DNA of 59,500 nt from Adiantum capillus-veneris (lineage: Eukaryota; Streptophyta; Polypodiopsida; Polypodiales; Pteridaceae): NCBI GenBank assembly GCA_014529385.2, contig CM043942.1, positions 61,729,184 through 61,788,683 of the forward strand, given 5' to 3'. The notes below the pieces were generated by a model. That model saw nothing but the letters and a program-made list of their open reading frames with translations. It ran no database searches and was not told the origin of the DNA. Positions 22,505 to 31,528 of the stretch are shown one piece after another (positions within the stretch are counted from its first letter, which is position 1; every line of letters begins with the position of its first letter). The translations under genes were made by a program, and so were the position numbers.

Positions 22505-23624
22505 TTACCCTTGGTCGTGTGAAAGTGCATCGACCACTCGATTGTGCTTGCCAACAATGTGAGCAATATGAAATTTAAATTGCAAAAGAAAATTTTCCCA
22601 CCTCATTTGTTTGTCGGAGAGCTTGGTTTGCGTCATGAAGTTCTTGAGGCTTTGTGATCCATTCATAGGATAAATGGAGTCCACAAGAGATAGTGTTTCC
22701 ACGTGTTTAGGGCATATAGAATAGCTAGTAGCTCTTTTTGTATTTGCGCAATACTCACTTATTAAAGTCGAGTCTTTGATTCTCATATGCTATGGCATGC
22801 CCTTCTTGAAGCAAAATAGCTCGAAGGCAATCACCACAAGCATCACATTGGACCTCAAATGGCTTTGAGAGATCTAGTAGTGTGAGCACACGTTGAGAGA
22901 TAAGATTCTCCTTAAGCTTCTTCCAAAGCTTCTTGCACTTTTGTAGTCCATGAATACTTAACGTTCTTTTTTTAAAGTCATGTAATGTGCTTGCTATTAG
23001 CGAGATTTTTTTTTCAATGAAGCATCTATAGTATGCACACATACCTATGAAGCTTCGTACCTCCTGTAGATTCCTTGGATTAGGCCATCCTTTTATTATC
23101 TCTAACTTTGTTGGATCCATACGGGTGCCATCTTTAGAGATAATGTGACCTAAATATTGAATCTCTTGTAGGAAAAATTCACTTTCTTTTGATTAATGAA
23201 AAGCTTATTCTCTCTCACAACTTGAAAGATTACCTGGAGGTGTTGCTTGTACTCCTCAAGAGAATTTGAATGGCCTGAAGATTTTTGTCCATTATGAGTT
23301 TGAATGCGTTTGGAGCATTTGTCAGGCCAAAACTTGTAAAATATCAAGTAGATCTTCTACCCTTGACACGCAAAATCTATTTCTGATAGTGATCTTATTT
23401 AGTGCTCTATAGTCGACACACATGTGATATGTGTCATCTCTCCTTTGCACTAAAAGAAATGGTGAACAAAATGGTGAGGGGATAGACCTCACCATCCCTT
23501 TTTCCACCAATTCATGCACTTGCCTCATGATCTCCTCTTGTTGAGCTTGTGAAAATCGATAAGGAGGCTTGTTAGGAACTGAGCTTCCTGGTAGGAGCTC
23601 AATTGCATGGTCATCATCCCTCAT
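22505..23624 (-). pseudogene. Gy1 reverse transcriptase and RNase H, with internal deletions
   Basis: Three minus-strand pieces. 23624-23322 has the RT N-terminus, with FCSPFLLVQRRDDTYHMCVD and YRALNKITIRNRF. It then jumps from LLDIL to a GLTNAPNAF-like stretch at about 23340, missing roughly the segment KIDLRSGYHQIR to VMPF. A second collapse after that removes the YLDD catalytic box; the frame resumes at SLEEYKQHLQVIFQVV. 23120-22755 has the RT end (DPTKLEIIKGWPNPRNLQEV) and the first RNase H motif (QCDACGDCL). 22786-22505 ends with KQMRWENFLLQFKFHI and VVDALSHDQG, the last RNase H Asp. RT cannot be active. Confidence 0.8.
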
Positions 23625-23701
23625 TTTAGAGGTAGCTCACTAGGGATGTCATGAACGAAACTATGTTGGGATCCATTTAGGAAAATTCCTCTTGATTCCC
23701 T

Positions 23702-24510
23702 TTATTGCAAGGATATGGTGTTCCCCGACTCATTAGCATCTATGTACATGCTCTTTTCCCTGTAGGTGAAGTAGATTCTCCTTTCAAGGAAATTCATGTT
23801 GGAAGCCATGTGGTTAAACCATTGTGCCCCAACAATAACATTCTCATGTTTGAGAGGGGAGATGAAGAAATCCTTTTTGTCCACATAGCTTTGGACATGA
23901 AGCCTTAATTTTCCAATTAAGGAAGTAACTGAGACGTCTTGTCCCTTGATAGCTCCATTGGATTTCAATGCATCTCCCATCTCGTGGGCTTGTATGCCTG
24001 CTTGGTGGTCAACGCCGTGGATATGAAGTTGTGAGTTGAACCAGGGTCAAACAAAATAAAGGCATCATGCTCTTGCATCTTTCCCCAAGTATAGGAAAGG
24101 AGAAATCCTTGGCAATGAGCATCCTCTTTTGGAGCTTCAAACATAGAGGCTCTAGGAGTCTCATTGCGGACAATTCTCTTGGGGCAAGGACGATAACCAT
24201 GGCCTTGCTTCCCACACTTAAAAAATTTGTGGTCCTTAAGAAAAGCTTCTAGCTCTTTAGGAGAGAGTTTATATTTACCTTTGTAAACTCCCTTCTCCTT
24301 GGACTGATTGTTGTTGTTATTGTTGTTGGAATAGCCTTGGTAAGAATTTTGGGCATTGGTTTTCCCCTTTGCATTACTTTTGTCTTTATCTTCCATGGAC
24401 TTGGCATTTTTTCTAGCCCCTTGTTGGAAATTGATGCGCAAAGCAACCATGGTGTGGTGGATTACTTTGGTGATAGAACCCGGCCGTTGAGAGTTGACAT
24501 ACTTGGCCAT
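23702..24510 (-). pseudogene. Gy1 gag C-terminus and protease
   Basis: The minus frame 24510-23965 starts in late gag, passes an Asn-rich linker, then a zinc knuckle FFKCGKQGHGYRPC. The first Cys of C-x2-C-x4-H-x4-C is replaced by Phe. The protease motif AFILFDPGSTHNFIST follows, with Asp-Pro-Gly in place of the usual Asp-Ser-Gly. The frame then shifts; 23980-23702 continues the protease domain (VQSYVDKKDFFISPLKHENV, IVGAQWFNHM). Gag would form particles and protease would mature the polyprotein; both look impaired. Confidence 0.72.
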
Positions 24511-24519
24511 CTCTTTGGG

Positions 24520-25558
24520 TAATCACGCATAGAATTGTTTCTTTTGCACGGAAAATTCTATCTTTCGAAAGATAGTAGCCTTGAGATGTAAATCCCAAAA
24601 CTTGTCCACATATTTGTGGATAGAATCATGAGAGAGAAGCTTTAAACTTCACCAATTGGTAAGCACTTTTTCCTTTGCATCACTTGCAAGGAATTGCTTC
24701 ATGATGGAAACTCGTAGAGTTTTCCATGTCTTTGGGGCTTCGTCGTTGCCACGAAGGCTAGCCCACCATTGACGAGCCGATTTTTGAAGTGCATAGCTAC
24801 ATGATATAGCTTGGAGGACTCCGTGAAGCCCTCATCTCCAAAGGCCGCATCAAATTGTTGGATGAAGGCCAATACTATATCGGTAGCACCAAAGGTGCCA
24901 TCATAGGTGAGAAAAGAGATACTCTTTCCTCCCTCTTTGAACTTCTTTAGCTTTTGTGACCTTCGCCATGCAGGGTAAGATTTGCGATGTCCTCCCCTCT
25001 TGTATTCTTTAGGGGAATAGCCATAGCTTTCATCATTAGAGGAGGAAGGTGAAGAAGAAGGAGAAGAGGGTGACCTCTTTCTTGCCCTTTTCTTCCTTGG
25101 TTTCCTCTCTTCCCTTTTGGAGTGACGAGGAAAAAGACTAAGGGTTAACCGTTTCCTCTTGGGAGGAGTTGGCAATTGTTTAGTCCGCCTTCTTCTTGGA
25201 GCCACGTCTTCGGAGGAATTTAGGGATTCATTACTTTCTTGATCTTTGGATTCCTCCTCTCGTATGGGAGAGAGTCTTCTTTTGGGGGTCTCATCAAGAG
25301 GCCTCCTAAGCTCTCTCTCTCCTCTTGGAGAGGAAAGGAAATCGCATAAGCACGAAGTTGTTGAGTAACTTCGGCTTGCAAAGTGTTGTTGCCCATAGCT
25401 TGTTGCAACCTAGTGACAAGATAATTAACAAATATGGGGGCATCATCATTGGCACCTTCATGTGCAAAATCAAAGTTATCAATGTTCATTTTGCTCTCTT
25501 GGTTATTGTCAGCCATGCTAATTAAACTTATGTGTTTACTTAGTGTATGCTTTGGCAA
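24520..25558 (-). pseudogene. Gy1 gag N-terminal and capsid region
   Basis: Minus pieces 25558-25220 (Met at 25516, in MADNNQESKMNIDNFDFAHE) and 25205-24699. The second has a strongly basic, Ser-rich stretch (KRARKRSPSSPSSSPSSS) and then the capsid-like segment KKFKEGGKSISFLTYDGTFG and TDIVLAFIQQFDAAFGDEGF. Gypsy B has the same segment (REFKEGGHSIKFDTFSGYSD, ALSFIQQFDIAFAGGRYSEH), so Gy1 and B are related families. The expected TWW motif after it is disrupted. From 24698 to 24520 the frame is broken. Confidence 0.72.
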
Positions 25559-25907
25559 TTCAAAACCTTAGTTGCTACTCCTCTTAGCCTTTGAAAATAG
25601 GCACTTAAGTATCTACACCCACGGCTCAAATTGGTCAATTATAGAGAGTAGTGGAGTGAGTCTAACTGCCGAGGGATAGCTCCTTTCGGACTTCTTATGG
25701 ATCAATAATGGTAAAGCCGTAGGCAAGTCTAAAAAGACTCCATTATTAAGACCAAAGCTCCCAAGGTGTGCACCATATACCACATAGTGGGCTCAACAAA
25801 ACCAATAATAGATCCCATACCCACTTACGCTAATATAATTAACAAAAATAACCATTAATAGGGTACTTAAGGACCTCTCTTCTTAAGAAAGAAAAGAGAA
25901 ACCAAAT

Positions 25908-25919
25908 GCTCTGATACCA
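25908..25919 (-). promoter_or_regulatory. Primer binding site of Gy1
   Basis: Minus strand TGGTATCAGAGC, one base away from the LTR end (TTACA on the minus strand). It shows that the right terminal copy is the 5' LTR and that Gy1 is on the minus strand. Confidence 0.9.
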
Positions 25920-26137
25920 ATGTAATGGAAATGGCCTATGAACTTTGAGAGTAGCAAAATTAGGAAATTAGATAAAGCACTTTTGTGAGATTAATTTGAG
26001 AGCATAGCGGGTGAACTTAATTGATAGTAGCAACATAAACATGGTACTTAGTTAACTTGGCATGAAGAATACTTTTGCAAGAGAGAGAGTTTAGAGAACA
26101 TGATAATAGTTGAGGATCGGATTCATACGGAGCCGGT

Positions 26138-26332
26138 TGTTGGGGTTAAGCCCTATGTGCCTTGACCGGTCGCCCAGATCATGGGCACCCGTCCACTGTT
26201 ACCTTATACTTATAGTGAGTATACTGTATAGGGGGAGCTGCCACTTCACAGTCTCCCCACCCATATCTGTGTGTTGTGTGTCTCCTTCTCTCTCTCACAC
26301 TCTCCGTCTGTGGTGCTCCCCGATCCCCTTCA
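26138..26332 (+). repeat. 5' LTR of Copia E (195 bp)
   Basis: TG...CA ends: TGTTGGGGTTAAG to CCCCTTCA. It contains tatacttatag and gtatactgtataggg, possible TATA-type elements, but I cannot assign the start site. By eye it differs from the 3' LTR at about 10-12 bases plus small indels (about 6 percent). Confidence 0.92.
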
Positions 26333-26334
26333 AT

Positions 26335-26346
26335 TGGTATCAGAGC
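26335..26346 (+). promoter_or_regulatory. Primer binding site of Copia E
   Basis: TGGTATCAGAGC, two bases after the LTR; perfect initiator tRNA-Met complement. Confidence 0.94.
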
Positions 26347-28193
26347 TATGGTGACAGAGAGCACGACGGCTTTGAGAGCTTCGAGGCGATAGCTCGCTCG
26401 CTCTCGACGGTAGAGAGATTAAGAAAGCTTGGAAGCTTTGTGAGAATGCAATGGGAGCTTGTGAGCTCAGTTGAGAGTGATGTATGCTCTTGTGGAAGCT
26501 CATAAAGGAGTGTGGAAGACTGTGTGTAAGTGAAGGTTCTGCCCTAAAACTGTGTGCACAGCATCACTGTTTTCAGATTTGTTTTTCTCCTTATAGAATG
26601 CAGATCTGAGAATTTTGTTTGCCATGCCCATCCGTTTCGACGTGGTCTACAACTTTGCAGAAGAAATTTTTTGCAAATTCCTCACCGTTTTGCTGATATT
26701 CAGCTTAGATTGACTGTATACAGAAATTCCAGATTTTCTGTTGTCGCATTGTGTGCGAGTTTGATGCACTTTTGGAAGCACGGGAGATGCTTGAAATTGA
26801 GTGCATAAATTCTGAGTTGAAGATGCAATTGTAGCTTGTGTTAAGCTTGTGGTTTGAGGGTTTTTTGGTAGACTTGGGCAACGAAGTATGGAGGCGTTTA
26901 CACACCACCGAGGCGTTCTCTTGAGGGACACAGTTTTTTGGAGCACACAGGTGGAGCTTCTTTCACTGGTTTTCACAGGATACTTTGGCAGTGATTTTGT
27001 GCTTGGATTCATGGTATTTGCGGATGGTTTGCATATGGTTATGGTGCATGGTTGATGCCCATTATACATGCATTTTGGTGAGCACTTTCAAGTGCCGGTG
27101 AGCTCGCTTGAGAGCATTGTTTTCGCATTGATCAAGTTTTCGGATTGCAAATCTTTTGGCGCTTGCTTATGCGCGGTCACTCCATTGATGTACGTTGAGT
27201 GCGGATTACCATTGTATATGAAAATGTGGAGCCATTTTGGCATTTCTACTCATTGGCATTGAGTAGTGTTATGGTTTATGGTACAGATGGTACTTGAGTT
27301 TTTTGCTCAGTTTTCACAGGAAATTCTGTCGGATTTTTCCCAGATTCTCGCCATAGTTTGTGATCGAGTGTTTACTCTCACTTTGACAAGTTTTGTCAGT
27401 TTGGACACAGTTTTGTGTTTTTGTATCCACTCTCGCAAGAGTGAGGACTTGTGTATCTTTCTTTGCTTGAGACAGTGGTTTGCTCTCAGGTGGGAGAGTC
27501 TTGTGATCTCGAGCATTGTTTTCCATAGTTTTGCAGAGCTTATGCATGTATGTTGAGTGTAGTTTGATGCGCATTGATATCTCATTGTATTGAGCTTGCA
27601 GGACAATGGTTATTCTGTGTTGATAGCCATTGTGCGTCGAAACTCTGGCGAAATTTTCTCGACGTTTTATGCGCATCATTTATGCAATCTAGGTAGAGAT
27701 TGTGGATTGCACTCAGCATTTGCGTGCGGTGTTCTCTGCAGGTGGGAGATTTGTGCGTGTGTATGCATCGATACCGCATAGTGTGGGCTTGGTGATTCGC
27801 TCACGGTTTGACAGGCGTACAGTTATCTTGGCACACTCACAGGAGTGAGTATTGTGATGTATGCTTGTGTGGCTACAAGCTAGGTAGCCGGATTCAAGCA
27901 CTAATGGCTTGAGGTTTTTCAGCAGGTTTCAGCAGGTTTACAGGCAGGTTTGAGGGCTTATTTGGGCGCTGAATTTTCAGCCATTGTTTCCTCTTTGCAG
28001 GTGTCCATGTATGGCTCAGTTGTAAGCTGATTTGGGACACATTTGTGACTTATTCATGCAGCTGTTTAAGAGCTGAATTTTGGGACTGTTTTACAACCAT
28101 ATTTGTAGACTTTTGTTGATGCGATTCGAGTCAGTTTAGGGCTGATTTGGTTGACATTTGCTACTCATTGTTGGTTGCTCTTTTGTGAGCATT
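26347..28193 (+). other. Copia E 5' leader (1.85 kb), includes conserved 65-codon frame
   Basis: Unusually long leader. The frame 27068-27262 (MHFGEHFQVPVSS to GISTHWH) matches the leader of D at 6753-6544. The part 26340-26510 also matches the D leader near 7330-7470. No other protein-like frame. Minus-strand frames in this stretch are shadows of the leader. Confidence 0.6.
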
Positions 28194-29879
28194 ATGGCTG
28201 ATTTTTCATTTGACTTCCAGCGTTATGGTCTGACACAATTTGATGGTGCAGATTTTGTTGCTCGGAAGGAGCATATGCTTGTTGCATTGGCGGATTTGGG
28301 GCAGGATAAACCCTTGTGTGGTTTATCGGCAAAGCCCAAGTCTATGCGTGATGATGATTGGCAAGATCTTGATGAGTTAGCAATGTCTACGATTCGTTTG
28401 CATCTGGTTGAGTCTGTTGACTGGCAGGTCTCGAGGGAGACTACAACTCATGCTTTATGGCAGAGTTTACATGCTATGTACGCGACATCCATGTCTACAG
28501 GGGAGTCTAGTCCCACTTCTATGTCCATGGGAGAGATTGATCCCACACGCAAGTCTCGACGGCATAGAGACTTGACATGTTGGCATTGTGGACATAGAGG
28601 GCACATTAGGCGTCGATGTTTCAGGCGTTTGAGACAACGGAGGCGACAGATGCGTGATGCAGATTTGGGCACGACAGATGCTAGTGAGATCAGTACGGTG
28701 GTCACTGAGTATGCTTGTGATGGCGATGTCACATTTACATCTAGCTTGTCTTCAAACGATCTTATGTCTACAGATTGCATATCGGATTGCACATTGTCTT
28801 CACATTGGTTACTAGATTCAGATGCTACTTTCCATGTCACATCGCATCGTGAGTGGTTTAGCACGTTTTCTAGTGGGAGACTTGGTTGTGTGCACATGGC
28901 TGATGGTGTTGTGTATGACATTGAGGGTGCAGGAGACGTATGTTTGTCCTTGCCCAGTGGTATGAGATTTACCCTGCGTCATGTGCGTTATGTGCCAGAT
29001 TTGACGATGAGTTTGATCTCCATTGGTCAGCTCAGGGATAGTGGATGTCGGGTATCGCTGCTTGAGCTATCTTTTGCATTGCATTTGGGTTCGCTAGTGA
29101 TTGCGAGAGGTGCTAGAGTTGGCACATGGTACCCATTTCACGTAGTACTGGTGCGAGATGGTCGAGTCTCAATCTTGTTACAGCCATGCAGAGAGCGAGA
29201 GAGCAGGCGAGTCTCTTTTGCTTGTGGGTTGCAGGATGCTTTGCATGGAGTGCAGAGCAGTGACCTTGTTGTGCAGGTTGTGTCTACGGATGCACATGTA
29301 GAGCGGGATAGCTCTAGTGAGTCACAGCAGGATGAGTCATCAGAGGTGATGACAGAGATGACTCACATGGATGCTGAGATGTCGGCTATTGTGGAGTCAT
29401 TTCTTGATATGCTTATGCTAGAGCTTGATACAGATTCAGGACAGATGGATACTCTTGGTACACATGTGATATGTGGTGGGCACAAGGAGTCACTCCAGAG
29501 CTCGGAGTCAGAGTGCCATGGTCTCTATGATAGGGGACAAGATTGCCATGAGTTGAGTTCTGAGTTGGAGGTGGCAGAGGTTGCCAGGGTTGCATCAACG
29601 TTCGGTGTCCTCGTGTACGAGATGCTGATCTCGAGGCCCAACATAGCAGCTGCAGTGGGAGCATTTGCAGCAGGGTTGATTAGTTGTTCGATGACTGATC
29701 TCGGCATAGAGCATAGGGGAGGTTTGCAAATATTGGACCAATACTTGCAGGAGTGCATAAGCTCTTGTAGACTATTTGCAGAGCTTGGAGCTAGCTCTAT
29801 GTGGCTTCCTCAGCGGGATGTTTGTCTACCAGTAGAGCCGGATGCACTAGCTCATCGAGAGTCAGTGGGCATAGGTTGA
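28194..29879 (+). CDS. Chimeric gag-protease-RT-remnant ORF of Copia E, 561 aa
   Basis: I start at ATG 28194 (MADFSFDFQRYGLTQFDG), which matches copia gag N-termini; an in-frame Met 12 codons upstream is possible. Residues 1-97 are gag with the DDWQDLDELAMSTIRLHL stretch. The middle of gag is missing. Residues 129-142 form an intact zinc knuckle CWHCGHRGHIRRRC. Residues 204-225 resemble the copia protease (WLLDSDATFHV, Asp-Ser-Asp instead of Asp-Ser-Gly), and 265-285 the segment after it (VRYVPDLTMSLISIGQLRDS). Integrase and RT core are absent. Residues 403-411 (FLDMLMLEL) and 466-490 (VASTFGVLVYEMLISRPNI) look like shrunken RT motifs. No stop or frameshift occurs in 1.7 kb. It may be a particle-forming Gag-like protein. 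Confidence 0.8.
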   Translation: MADFSFDFQRYGLTQFDGADFVARKEHMLVALADLGQDKPLCGLSAKPKSMRDDDWQDLDELAMSTIRLHLVESVDWQVSRETTTHALWQSLHAMYATSMSTGESSPTSMSMGEIDPTRKSRRHRDLTCWHCGHRGHIRRRCFRRLRQRRRQMRDADLGTTDASEISTVVTEYACDGDVTFTSSLSSNDLMSTDCISDCTLSSHWLLDSDATFHVTSHREWFSTFSSGRLGCVHMADGVVYDIEGAGDVCLSLPSGMRFTLRHVRYVPDLTMSLISIGQLRDSGCRVSLLELSFALHLGSLVIARGARVGTWYPFHVVLVRDGRVSILLQPCRERESRRVSFACGLQDALHGVQSSDLVVQVVSTDAHVERDSSSESQQDESSEVMTEMTHMDAEMSAIVESFLDMLMLELDTDSGQMDTLGTHVICGGHKESLQSSESECHGLYDRGQDCHELSSELEVAEVARVASTFGVLVYEMLISRPNIAAAVGAFAAGLISCSMTDLGIEHRGGLQILDQYLQECISSCRLFAELGASSMWLPQRDVCLPVEPDALAHRESVGIG

Positions 29880-29941
29880 GAGAATATCTCACCTTCTATT
29901 AGTTGTACATTAGTAGATCTTGCTTAAAGGCACATTGGCCT

Positions 29942-29954
29942 TTAAGTGGGAGGT
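29942..29954 (+). promoter_or_regulatory. Polypurine tract of Copia E
   Basis: Reads ttaagtgggaggt directly before the 3' LTR. The same word (aagtgggagg) precedes the 3' LTR of element G on the minus strand. It primes plus-strand DNA synthesis. Confidence 0.85.
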
Positions 29955-30145
29955 TGTTGGGGTTAAGGCCTATGTGCCTTGACCGGTCGTCCAGATCATG
30001 GGCGCCCGCCCACTGTTACCCTATACTTATAGTGAGTCTACTGTATAGGGGGAGCTGCCACTTCACAGTCTCCCCACCCCCATTGTGTGTGTGTCTCCTT
30101 CTCTCTCTCTCACTCTCTGTCTGTGGTGCTCCCCGATCCCCTTCA
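29955..30145 (+). repeat. 3' LTR of Copia E (191 bp)
   Basis: TGTTGGGGTTAAGG to CCCCTTCA, followed by the target duplication ccggt. Confidence 0.92.
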
Positions 30146-30794
30146 CCGGTCCCCCCTCTAATAGGCATTTGAACTATAGTTTCTCCCATCAAGAGAGACT
30201 TGGTACAATACAATCTTTGTGTTCCTTGTGACCTAGGTGGTGCATTGAAGATGGAAAGCTTCATGCATCACAAACATAACATAAACTTTGTAGAAAGCAT
30301 TAACTATCCCAAGCCTCAGTCCCAAGGCCTCAAACACCTTTGAAGGTGGAGAGAGCTAGCGGGGAATGAGGATAGGAAAGAGGAAGAAGAAAGGTTCCAT
30401 AGGAGAAAGAAATAGTTTCTCACTTATCATCACTCTTCTTGCTAGCATCCATAATAGCATAGTAATGAAAGTGGAGAAGATGGCAAGCTTAAGCATTGAC
30501 GCATGGCTCTTGGTTGGATTTGCATTCCATAACCAAGAGTGTTGGTGTAGGCTCTTACTTCTCACAAGCTTGGAGAAGGAGGTGGAGTTTCTCTATTTTT
30601 ACCAAGTGAGAATGATCCACAAAAAGAGTGTGTGTGTGGTGTATATCCCCCTAGCACCCCCCTTGCTTGCTTGGGGCGAGTTGCAACTTTTCCACATGCT
30701 GCAAGCTCATTGGACCCCTCTCCCCCTAGCCAATCACATGTAGCATGAAGTCAAGTACATGGGTAGTCTTTTGACAAGTGTCCTCTTTACCCCT

Positions 30795-30796
<2 letters not shown>

Positions 30797-30834
<38 letters not shown>
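30797..30834. repeat. (GA)n microsatellite in right Gy1 LTR
   Basis: Counterpart of 19398-19439, shorter by a couple of units. Confidence 0.95.
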
Positions 30835-30838
<4 letters not shown>

Positions 30839-31229
30839 CTAGATATTTGTTGGATGGGACTAGAATCTTATTGGACCCCTCTTTAATCCAACCAATACCA
30901 TTCAAGCACACCATGTGATTAAGATTAGTGAGAGTGTAACATGTGTCCCATGTGCCCTTTTAGAAAAGGGGTGCCCTTTGGGTGAGTGGAAGGTTAGGTC
31001 AAAGATTCCCCTAAATTTGGGATTTTCAGGCATAGGAAGCTTCTCAAGCAACTTCCTCATTAAGTTCGTAGGGTCTCTTTTTGACTCAAGCACCTTACCC
31101 CCCATGCATAGGAAGCTTCTCCAGCAACTTCCTCATTAAGTTTGTAGGGTCTCTTTTTTACTCAAGCACCTTACCCCCCCATAGGAAGCTTCTCAAGCAC
31201 CTTCGTCATTAAGTATGACAAGTATCTCA

Positions 31230-31444
31230 TGAAGTCGCGGAGCGGAGCGTGGGTCGACTCTCTCTCACACACACACAGTGAGCTTACACAGTACAGTACG
31301 CAGAGAACTGTTAGAAGGGTTATCTCCCAATACCTTAGTATTCACAAAGTATATGTGAGTATATACAAAGAGTTAGAGGTAAGTGAGTTAGGCGGGCGGC
31401 TGGCCATATCCGCATAAGAGGCCACTTGGGCTTTAATCCCAACA
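31230..31444 (-). repeat. 3' LTR of Copia G (215 bp)
   Basis: TG at 31230 and CA at 31444. Differs from the other LTR at about four bases and two 2-bp indels. Confidence 0.93.
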
Positions 31445-31462
31445 ACCTCCCACTTAAAGTCC
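31445..31462 (-). promoter_or_regulatory. Polypurine tract region of Copia G
   Basis: On the minus strand ggactttaagtgggaggt directly precedes the LTR start TGTTGGGATT. Same core as in E. Confidence 0.85.
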
Positions 31463-31528
31463 AATGTGGCACTTTAAGTAACTGTAAATCTATGAACATA
31501 AATGTACAAAGATTTACATGGCTGCCAT

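Larger units (their letters stand above)
26138..30145 (+). mobile_element. Copia E, compact copia derivative with one intact 561-aa ORF
   Basis: Complete by structure: 5-bp target duplication ccggt (26133-26137 and 30146-30150), LTRs 26138-26332 and 29955-30145, primer binding site 26335-26346, long leader, one ORF, polypurine tract 29942-29954. Total about 4.0 kb. Integrase and the RT core are absent, so it must depend on another element's enzymes, probably a relative of A or G, with which it shares PPT sequence and LTR start. The empty site in the left Gy1 copy reads gagacggtctcccctc (near 18745-18762). Confidence 0.92.

Noticed and set aside
28448-28921. 157-codon minus-strand frame under the Copia E ORF
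   Set aside because: Shadow of the plus-strand ORF, which carries the zinc knuckle and gag motifs.
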